NCBI GenBank assembly: GCA_020437045.1
Contig: JAGQWV010000412.1
Location: 1 to 6,677, forward strand
DNA length: 6,677 bases
From: Saprospiraceae bacterium
Lineage (GTDB): Bacteria > Bacteroidota > Bacteroidia > Chitinophagales > Saprospiraceae
Direction of reading: 5' to 3'
Part shown: positions 1-5,349 of the stretch, piece after piece
Layout of the letters: every line of letters begins with the position of its first letter
How positions within the stretch are numbered: position 1 is the stretch's first letter
Notes under the pieces: generated by a model
What the model saw: the letters and a program-made list of their open reading frames with translations, nothing else
Database searches by the model: none
What the model was told of the DNA's origin: nothing
Program-made: the position numbers and the translations under genes

Positions 1-219
1 AATATTATTTGGATTTCGAAAGGATTGAGCCATACCAATTTCCTGGTAGGAATCGAAGATCTTTTGATGACAAATGGCACATAATTGATCGTCTACATAA
101 TTCCAGTCAGCGTCGATCTGCGCAACAACCGGATCCTCTTGCGATGAATCATTGTTATCCCAACTACCTATCGTCATCCAAAAGAACAGGCCTATAGCAA
201 ACAGGTACACGTGATCCAT
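1..219 (-). CDS. Exported c-type (probably multiheme) cytochrome, N-terminal fragment cut by the window edge
   Basis: Reading leftwards from the ATG at 219, the frame stays open for 73 codons to the window edge, so only the N-terminus is seen. Residues 5-19 are hydrophobic (YLFAIGLFFWMTIGS) and look like a secretion signal. An acidic, Ser/Asn-rich linker follows, then a heme c attachment motif CAICH at residues 47-51 (bases 67-81). The sequence after it (QKIFDSYQEIGMAQSF) resembles the CxxCH...Y...TGM..S start of exported multiheme cytochromes, some with TPR repeats, in Bacteroidota and Planctomycetes; that likeness is from memory. Heme would be attached in the periplasm. Two in-frame TAG codons sit directly upstream of the ATG, so no earlier start exists in this frame. 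There is no clear Shine-Dalgarno. The leader lacks a basic n-region and has Trp20 where a lipobox Cys might be expected. The overlapping plus-strand frame at 9-197 resembles nothing and is taken as a shadow. Electron-transfer partner and total heme number cannot be told from this fragment. Confidence 0.72.
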   Translation of the reverse strand, partial: MDHVYLFAIGLFFWMTIGSWDNNDSSQEDPVVAQIDADWNYVDDQLCAICHQKIFDSYQEIGMAQSFRNPNNI

Positions 220-306
220 CTACTAAAATTGCAAATAAATTTGCCATTAGATTGGAAAGGTCCTTGATAATTAGCGCCGGAAAATAAAAGAGAAGAAAAA
301 TTTGTG
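220..306. other. 87-base intergenic gap between the cyclase and cytochrome genes
   Basis: This is the only gap of any length in the window. It is A/T-rich. On the minus strand it opens with pyrimidine/T-rich sequence just after the cyclase stop, but I see no GC-rich hairpin followed by a T tract, so a strong intrinsic terminator is unlikely. It contains a short palindrome (231-244). On the minus strand an element TTTATTTG lies in the gap and differs by one base from the Bacteroidota -7 box TAnnTTTG. It has no convincing TTTG partner at about -33, and it would leave only a very short leader. The cytochrome could therefore have its own promoter here or be read through from the cyclase gene. Confidence 0.5.
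231..244. repeat. 14-base palindrome upstream of the cytochrome start
   Basis: GCAAATAAATTTGC is a perfect inverted repeat of 6-base arms around two central A bases. It ends 11 bases upstream of the cytochrome ATG. It could be an operator half-site pair or a weak hairpin in the mRNA leader, which would have about 5 pairs and a 4-base loop. The arms are A/T-rich and short, so chance occurrence is quite possible. No regulator is recognisable from it. Confidence 0.3.
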
Positions 307-1287
307 CTAAATCGCTCCGACACTCTCCTTGTAAAGGACGGCCAAAACTACCTGCCCTACTGCCCGCAAGGTATTGCGGTCTATGATCTCCATATTATCA
401 CTTTGGGTATGATGATAATGGCCAAATCCATTTTTATAATTGATAATATCAATCATTGGTAGTCCCACCTGGTTGACAAAAAGGTGATCATCCACCAGTT
501 GATTGACCCGTTCATTGCTAAAGTAACCACCGTAACCCATTGATTGACCTAACGACCAAACCTTCTCCAAAACGCCGTTGGCAAAATTGAGTGAAATCGC
601 TTCCTTGGGAAAAGTAGCTCCTTTCGCTCCTACCATGTCCAGAAGGATACCGTATTGCGGCCGGTTTTGAGCACTTAAATTTGCCGCCCAAAATTGAGAT
701 CCGAGACACCATGTTTCTTTTTCTCCTCCATTATCACCCTGATCTTCGGCATCGAAAAACACAAGATCGATACCCATATCGATGGGATGATCTTTAATCG
801 TCCGCGCAATTTCCAAAAGTACCCCAACGCCACTGGCTCCATCATCGGCACCCAGAATCGGTTTATCTCTATCTTCAGCTTTGGCATCTTTCTCCGCCAT
901 AAAGCGGGTATCCCAATGAGCTGCGAGGACAATTCTTCGAGGATGATCCGGATTGATCTTGCCGATGATATTGGTACCTGGAAACACCTCATTGGTATAT
1001 ATGGCCGCAGGAAAATTCTGCTCAGCGACCTGCAAGTCATAAGATTTCAACTTGGCAACAATCCAATCCTTGCAAGCCTTATGTGCTTCACTGCCCATAT
1101 TTCTCGGACCAAAATCTACCTGCGCCTGCACAAACGCATAAGCACTATCCCGGTTGAAGGCAGGGATGGTGACCGATTGTGGTGCCCTGTCCGGGCTGCT
1201 AGTTTTATTGTTACTGCTCTTGTCTGAACGGCAAGCTGCTGCCAGCAATAGTATCGACAACATGCTCGTGATAATTCGATAATTCAT
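307..1287 (-). CDS. Glutaminyl-peptide cyclotransferase-like M28 zinc lipoprotein
   Basis: This predicted exported zinc enzyme has 326 residues. Members of this M28 branch convert N-terminal Gln to pyroglutamate. The ATG at 1287 is chosen over an in-frame ATG at 1332 because it gives a clean lipoprotein leader: basic/hydrophobic residues 4-18, then AAAC with Cys19. The longer form would start inside cysS. Family motifs appear in order: HWDT (H124, D126), GADDGASG (D149, first zinc ligand), FFDAED (E181 catalytic acid/base, D182 second zinc ligand), WCLGSQFW at 193-200, LLDMVGA (D217), DDH at 266-268 and HHTQSDN (H293, third ligand). The WCLGSQ and DDH blocks and the spacing to the HT motif point to the animal-type (type II) cyclases of Bacteroidota rather than to M28 aminopeptidases. 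The second ligand is Asp where animal enzymes have Glu. In this phylum many exported proteins begin with Gln after signal-peptide cleavage (the Q-rule), which fits a cell-envelope cyclase. It lies 10 bases after cysS, probably in the same transcript. A plain M28 aminopeptidase is the main alternative. Confidence 0.88.
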   Translation of the reverse strand: MNYRIITSMLSILLLAAACRSDKSSNNKTSSPDRAPQSVTIPAFNRDSAYAFVQAQVDFGPRNMGSEAHKACKDWIVAKLKSYDLQVAEQNFPAAIYTNEVFPGTNIIGKINPDHPRRIVLAAHWDTRFMAEKDAKAEDRDKPILGADDGASGVGVLLEIARTIKDHPIDMGIDLVFFDAEDQGDNGGEKETWCLGSQFWAANLSAQNRPQYGILLDMVGAKGATFPKEAISLNFANGVLEKVWSLGQSMGYGGYFSNERVNQLVDDHLFVNQVGLPMIDIINYKNGFGHYHHTQSDNMEIIDRNTLRAVGQVVLAVLYKESVGAI

Positions 1288-1300
1288 AGTTCTACATCTA
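1288..1300 (-). other. cysS stop followed by a start-stop (ATG TAG) element before the cyclase start
   Basis: On the minus strand the junction reads TAG ATG TAG AACT ATG. The cysS stop (1298-1300) is followed at once by an ATG whose next codon is TAG, and the true cyclase ATG comes 4 bases later. At two other junctions in the operon TAGATG is the actual stop-start pair, so the first ATG may be a trap or relic of such a coupled start. No Shine-Dalgarno is visible. Terminating cysS ribosomes could reinitiate on either ATG. The layout is seen directly; any effect on translation is inference. Confidence 0.35.
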
Positions 1301-2794
1301 AGATTTAGCCCAGGATGTACCATCCTTGCCATCTTTTAACTGGATCGATAACGCGGTCAGCGTATCTCTGATTTTGTCGGCTGTTCCCCAATCTTTGTGC
1401 TCTCTGGCATTTTTCCGAAGCTCGATGATTAATTCCATCAAACCACCAACCAATTGTTGGTCCTGATCACTGCTGTCATCTTTCAAACCCAAGACTTCTC
1501 CAATAAAAGAGGGGAAGAAGGTCTGCAACCGCATCAACGTGTCTTTATGCAAATCTTTAGGATCAAGTTGCCTGCCACCCAGTGCGTTGATCTTACTGGT
1601 TAACTCAAATAATTTTGCCAATGCCTTCGGTGTGTTGAAATCGTCTGCCATATCATCAATCACTCCATCCATTAATGACACGATTTCCTGATCGAGGTCA
1701 CTGAGATCACCTGTATTTTCTGCTTGCAGCGTTTCCAGCGTCTTCAATACCTCCATCAATCTTTTGTAGCCTTTTTCGGCGGCGATTAAAGCTTCATCTG
1801 TCAGATCAAGTGTGCTTCGATAATGGGCTTGCAGCATAAAAAACCGGACCACCATCGGGGAAAAGCCTTTAGAGAAGTGTTTACTATCTCCGGTAAAAAG
1901 CTGTTGTGGTGTCACGGAATTGTCTTCACTCTTAGACATCTTGCGACCATTGAGCAGCAACATATTGGTATGAAGCCAGTAGTTGGCCGGTGCCTCTCCA
2001 CATGCTCCCACATTTTGGGCAATCTCATTCTCATGGTGAGGAAATTTCAAATCGGTACCTCCACCATGAATATCAAAGTGAGTACCCAGGTATTTTGTAC
2101 TCATGGCGGAGCATTCCAGATGCCATCCAGGAAAGCCGACGGACCATGGTGATGGCCAACGCATAAGATGCGTGGGTTCTGCTTTAATCCACAAGGCAAA
2201 ATCTGAGGAGTGATTCTTTTCTGCCTGCCCTTTCAGGTCATCGCGTGATTCCTGCATCAGCTCTTCGACCACCCTTCCGGAAAGAATGCCATACTCATGG
2301 TCCCTGGATATATACTTTGGGGTATCGAAGTAGACTGATCCGTTCTTTTCATAGGCATAACCCCGGTCAAGAAGCGATTGTATCATTTCGATTTGTTCGA
2401 TGATATGACCGGTGGCTCTCGGTTCGATATCTGGCGGTAGAAGATTAAAGATGTTCATCATCTCCTGAAAACCATTAGCATAGCGTTGTACTACTTCCAT
2501 GGGCTCTAACTGGTCTAGCCGTGCCTTCCTCGAGATTTTATCTTCTGCTCCAGTGTCCGCATCCCCTACCAGATGTCCCACATCGGTAATATTACGCACA
2601 TAGCGAACCTTGTAGCCCATGTATTTCAGGAACCGGTAGATAACGTCGAAGCTGGTGAAAGTGCGGCAATTACCAAGATGCACATCACTGTATACGGTGG
2701 GTCCACAAACATACATGCCAATTTTTCCTTCATGTATGGGTTGAAATTCTTCGCGCGTGCGGCTAAGGCTATTGTACACAAATAATTGATGCAT
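1298..2794 (-). CDS. cysS: Cysteinyl-tRNA synthetase, full length
   Basis: This cytoplasmic class I aminoacyl-tRNA synthetase charges tRNA-Cys with cysteine using ATP. The 498 residues cover the whole enzyme. The Rossmann catalytic domain starts with [15 protein letters not shown]: Cys30 is a zinc ligand, and HLGN at 39-42 is the HIGH motif with Asn in last place. The zinc site is completed by Cys228 in [11 protein letters not shown] and by His253 and Glu257 in [10 protein letters not shown]. Trp224 matches the residue that stacks on the cysteine substrate in the E. coli enzyme. The second ATP motif KMSKS is at 285-289, followed by EDN where many species have LGN. The helical anticodon-binding region includes DDFNTPKAL at 384-392, and the C-terminus has the usual [10 protein letters not shown] and DGKDGTSW blocks. 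The gene starts directly at the stop of the EEP gene (TAGATG), with AAGGA about 4 bases upstream as a plausible Shine-Dalgarno. No sign of truncation or transfer is seen. Confidence 0.98.
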   Translation of the reverse strand: MHQLFVYNSLSRTREEFQPIHEGKIGMYVCGPTVYSDVHLGNCRTFTSFDVIYRFLKYMGYKVRYVRNITDVGHLVGDADTGAEDKISRKARLDQLEPMEVVQRYANGFQEMMNIFNLLPPDIEPRATGHIIEQIEMIQSLLDRGYAYEKNGSVYFDTPKYISRDHEYGILSGRVVEELMQESRDDLKGQAEKNHSSDFALWIKAEPTHLMRWPSPWSVGFPGWHLECSAMSTKYLGTHFDIHGGGTDLKFPHHENEIAQNVGACGEAPANYWLHTNMLLLNGRKMSKSEDNSVTPQQLFTGDSKHFSKGFSPMVVRFFMLQAHYRSTLDLTDEALIAAEKGYKRLMEVLKTLETLQAENTGDLSDLDQEIVSLMDGVIDDMADDFNTPKALAKLFELTSKINALGGRQLDPKDLHKDTLMRLQTFFPSFIGEVLGLKDDSSDQDQQLVGGLMELIIELRKNAREHKDWGTADKIRDTLTALSIQLKDGKDGTSWAKS

Positions 2795-3814
2795 CTATTC
2801 CTTGATTTTCATTAAGCTGAGGACGGGAAAATGGTCAGATATGGCTGCCCCCTTTAATATTTGATGATCCAGTGCCTCAAAAAATTCGTCTGCAAAAATA
2901 TAATCTATTTTTAAACCGGGCACTGCTCCGGCATAGGTACTTCCGATACCCAGTCCTTTCTTTTTAAATTGGTCAATGAGCCGGTCACTAAATTGCTGAT
3001 AGGTGTAGGAAAACGGTGTATCATTAAAGTCTCCTGCCAGAATAATCGGGTAATCTGTATGATCCAGATTCTTCAAGATGGTCAGTACCTGCTCTTTTCG
3101 CACCATACTATTACGACGGTAGTTGGTGACCATCCGGCGAATATTGGTCAGAGCCTTCGCCCGGTCCGAATTGATATCCTCCAAAACCGTCTCCGCTTCA
3201 TGTGTCACCTGGTTACTTTTTAGGTGCAGGTCATAGATCCGGACCTTGTGCCCCTGCAACAAAATATCGATCCAGATACAACCATTGACCGACTGATCAA
3301 ATTGAATATTGCCCTGAGCTTCGATGGGAAAGCGGCTTAAGATTGCTTTACCTTTGTAAAAATAATGGTGATCCAATCCCGTAGTCTTCTTTAGAGACAA
3401 AATGTGGTTTTCTGTAATTTCCTGCAGACAGATGAAATCAAGTTGATATTGTCCCTTTATCTCCTTGAGAAAACCATTGAGATGGTCACTCTCATTATAA
3501 CTTTGACTATTGAAGCTGCAAATACCTATTTGTGCAGGATCGGAATGTTTGCTAAAATGAAATCCCAAAAAACGGGTCATTTGGCCAAAACCTAAAACGA
3601 TACAGATCAAAGAGAGCGCAAACCATCGACGCCGTATGGAAATCCAAAAGATAAAATACAAAACATTAAATAGCAGGAGCCAGGGCATAAACAAGCCCAC
3701 TGCCTGAGGTATAGAATTTTGCTCCGGATCAATATAGGACGCCAAATATCCAATAGTGGTCAGGATAACTACTGCCCAGTTTGACCAGAGCATCACGCGG
3801 AGAAACCACTTCAT
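2795..3814 (-). CDS. Membrane-anchored endonuclease/exonuclease/phosphatase (EEP) family protein
   Basis: The protein has 339 residues: an N-terminal membrane module and a C-terminal EEP domain, the Mg-dependent phosphodiesterase fold shared by AP endonucleases, DNase I, inositol phosphatases and sphingomyelinases. Three hydrophobic segments lie at about 11-28, 40-60 and 64-79. Catalytic motifs appear in order: N102 (SFN), E132 (CLQE), D195 and H197 (YDLHLKS), D262 and N264 (GDFND), D304 (IDYIF) and D327-H328 (SDHFPV). All the usual metal-binding and catalytic residues are present, so it should be active. K2/R6 and R61-R63 are basic and the first loop is acidic. By the positive-inside rule the N-terminus is cytoplasmic and the catalytic domain, after an odd number of segments, is periplasmic. 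That placement is inference. Its ATG overlaps the stop of the second rhomboid by four bases (ATGA), so translation is probably coupled. Substrate is unknown: nucleic acid, phospholipid or sphingolipid headgroups are all possible. Confidence 0.9.
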   Translation of the reverse strand: MKWFLRVMLWSNWAVVILTTIGYLASYIDPEQNSIPQAVGLFMPWLLLFNVLYFIFWISIRRRWFALSLICIVLGFGQMTRFLGFHFSKHSDPAQIGICSFNSQSYNESDHLNGFLKEIKGQYQLDFICLQEITENHILSLKKTTGLDHHYFYKGKAILSRFPIEAQGNIQFDQSVNGCIWIDILLQGHKVRIYDLHLKSNQVTHEAETVLEDINSDRAKALTNIRRMVTNYRRNSMVRKEQVLTILKNLDHTDYPIILAGDFNDTPFSYTYQQFSDRLIDQFKKKGLGIGSTYAGAVPGLKIDYIFADEFFEALDHQILKGAAISDHFPVLSLMKIKE

Positions 3815-4725
3815 CGCGAGCTTGCATTATTGAGAAAGTCCTTTTCTTCAGAAGTCAGACTATCATATCCCGTCTTTTTGATCTTCTCCAGTATAAGGTC
3901 GACACGCTCCTGAATTTCATCTTCACTAAAAAGTTTGGGTTCGGTTTTTTTAAAGGTTTTCTTGACCACTCTCGCCTCCCGGGAACGGGTCACAGGCACT
4001 TGTTCGCCTTTGAAAAAATTGACAATCTTTTCCAGCAAATTATTTACTCCCTCCGACCAATCATTGCCAGATCGCAATTGACTTACGAAGAGCCAGCCCA
4101 TGGCAACTCCACCCAAATGAGCAAAATGGCCGCCGGTATTTACATTGCCGGCTAGTGCGAAAAGATCCAAAAGTACCAGGGCCATGACAATATATTTTAG
4201 CCTCACATCGCCGATGAGGATCAATCTCATGATATAATCCGGGGCGATCATTCCGGAGGTCACAACGATAGCCATCACGCCCGCGGAGGCTCCCAGGGCA
4301 TAGCCGGTATGTCCCTGCATATAGGGAAGAAACTGGGCACTTATCCAAAAAACAAAACACCCAACCATTCCTCCCAATAAATAGATGGGAAATACTTTGC
4401 GATCACCCAATAAATCACCGACGATTCGTCCAAACCAGTAGAGGAACAACATATTCCACAGTAAGTGCCAAAATCCTTCGTGGAGAAATATACTGGTAAT
4501 AAATACCCAGGGGTGGGTGAGATTATGCCTGATGTCTGATGATACGGAGAAAAAATTGACGATGTCTCGATAAAGTGGTGGAATCACTCCGGCATTTCCC
4601 AGATAAAAGGCCAAGTGGATCAGATTGATTACAATGAAGACGGCCACATTGATTATGATCAACCTCGTCACCACATTTCCGAACGAGAATTCACGGCGTA
4701 TATCTGCTATAATCGATCGCAACAT
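3811..4725 (-). CDS. Rhomboid-family intramembrane serine protease with long cytoplasmic C-terminal tail
   Basis: This 304-residue polytopic inner-membrane protein probably cleaves transmembrane substrates within the bilayer. Six hydrophobic segments are visible at about 21-43, 77-100, 112-134, 145-161, 176-193 and 199-217, the basic bacterial rhomboid core. The catalytic dyad is Ser147 in GASAG and His203 in HFAHLGG. The HxxxN motif that stabilises the oxyanion is H87/N91 (HLLWN). The residue after the serine is Ala, not the Gly of the classical GxSG motif. Residues about 218-304 form a charged soluble tail ending in a predicted helical block (EDEIQERVDLILEKIKKTG, then SLTSEEKDFL). It resembles a short domain seen at the end of many Bacteroidota rhomboids, which I believe is Pfam DUF6576. 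With six segments the tail would be cytoplasmic. The ATG directly abuts the stop of the upstream rhomboid (TAGATG), with AGGA nine bases ahead as a possible Shine-Dalgarno. Substrates are not known. Confidence 0.93.
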   Translation of the reverse strand: MLRSIIADIRREFSFGNVVTRLIIINVAVFIVINLIHLAFYLGNAGVIPPLYRDIVNFFSVSSDIRHNLTHPWVFITSIFLHEGFWHLLWNMLFLYWFGRIVGDLLGDRKVFPIYLLGGMVGCFVFWISAQFLPYMQGHTGYALGASAGVMAIVVTSGMIAPDYIMRLILIGDVRLKYIVMALVLLDLFALAGNVNTGGHFAHLGGVAMGWLFVSQLRSGNDWSEGVNNLLEKIVNFFKGEQVPVTRSREARVVKKTFKKTEPKLFSEDEIQERVDLILEKIKKTGYDSLTSEEKDFLNNASSR

Positions 4726-5349
4726 CTATCTGAATCCTGATTTTCGCCAGTACAAAATAATCAACGCTCCAAAAATCGCTCCACCTACATGTGCAAAATG
4801 GGCAACTCCCGGATTGGTCTGACTGATCCCAAAGTAAAGCTCGAGGGCCGCATAAATAACAACGAAGTATTTTGCCTTTATCGGAATAGGAGGTATCAAT
4901 AACATAATTTGACTTTCCGGAAACAGCATCCCATAACCCGCCAAAAGCCCAAACACGGCTCCTGAGGCGCCTACCATGCTATAAGGTCGAGACAAGAAAA
5001 GCTGATATTCTGCAGGTGAGTAACCCGACACTTCGAAATACCAGACCAACAGGTATAATGCCAGTGCCCCAAAACCGGAAAGAAGGTAAAGAATCAAAAA
5101 TTTCTTTGGCCCCAAATATGATTCAAGTGCGGTCCCGAACATAAATAGCGCGAACATATTAAAAAAGAGGTGCTGAAAGTTGGCATGCATAAACATATGC
5201 GTGACGATCTGCCAGGGCCGGAAAAAATCCGACGCCGGATAATACATCGCCAGGGCCGGGCCTAACTGGGGCATCATCCAATGGGTCACCAGATACAGGA
5301 GTCCATTGAGGATTAAGAGTTGTTTGACGACTTCAGTGATTCGATACAT
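4726..5349 (-). CDS. Rhomboid-family intramembrane serine protease, compact GlpG-like form
   Basis: The 207 residues are almost entirely the six-segment rhomboid core, with hydrophobic stretches at about 9-27, 56-78, 82-105, 127-143, 160-176 and 183-200. The catalytic serine is Ser129 in a classical GASGAVFG motif, and the catalytic histidine is His187 in HFAHVGG. The oxyanion-hole HxxxN is H60/N64 (HLFFN). The dyad is intact, so it should be active in the inner membrane. The tail after the last segment is only a few basic residues. It differs from the next gene in length, loops and active-site motif, so the pair are distant paralogues, not a recent duplication. Its ATG shares one base with the mutL stop (TAATG at 5347-5351), and no Shine-Dalgarno is evident, which suggests translation by reinitiation after MutL. 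Position next to mutL is, from memory, common in Bacteroidota. A direct role in DNA repair is not implied. Confidence 0.95.
   Translation of the reverse strand: MYRITEVVKQLLILNGLLYLVTHWMMPQLGPALAMYYPASDFFRPWQIVTHMFMHANFQHLFFNMFALFMFGTALESYLGPKKFLILYLLSGFGALALYLLVWYFEVSGYSPAEYQLFLSRPYSMVGASGAVFGLLAGYGMLFPESQIMLLIPPIPIKAKYFVVIYAALELYFGISQTNPGVAHFAHVGGAIFGALIILYWRKSGFR

Noticed and set aside
9..197. 62-residue plus-strand reading frame at the left edge
   Set aside because: It lies opposite the minus-strand frame that encodes a leader and a CxxCH heme motif. Its own sequence shows no domain, leader or plausible start context.
220..306. Intrinsic terminator after the cyclase gene
   Set aside because: The T-rich stretch after the stop is not preceded by a stable GC-rich hairpin, and the 231-244 palindrome is weak and has no T tract on the correct side.
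694..1227. 177-residue plus-strand reading frame opposite the cyclase gene
   Set aside because: The minus strand carries the full set of M28 motifs here. The plus-strand product has no recognisable features and is an antisense shadow.
1285..1332. Longer start for the cyclase at the ATG at 1332
   Set aside because: It would add 15 residues ahead of a well-formed lipoprotein signal and place the start inside cysS. The ATG at 1287 gives a normal leader with Cys19.
3811..5349. Recent tandem duplication giving rise to the two rhomboids
   Set aside because: Only the catalytic motifs and general layout match. Lengths, loops, serine motif and tails differ too much for a recent copy.
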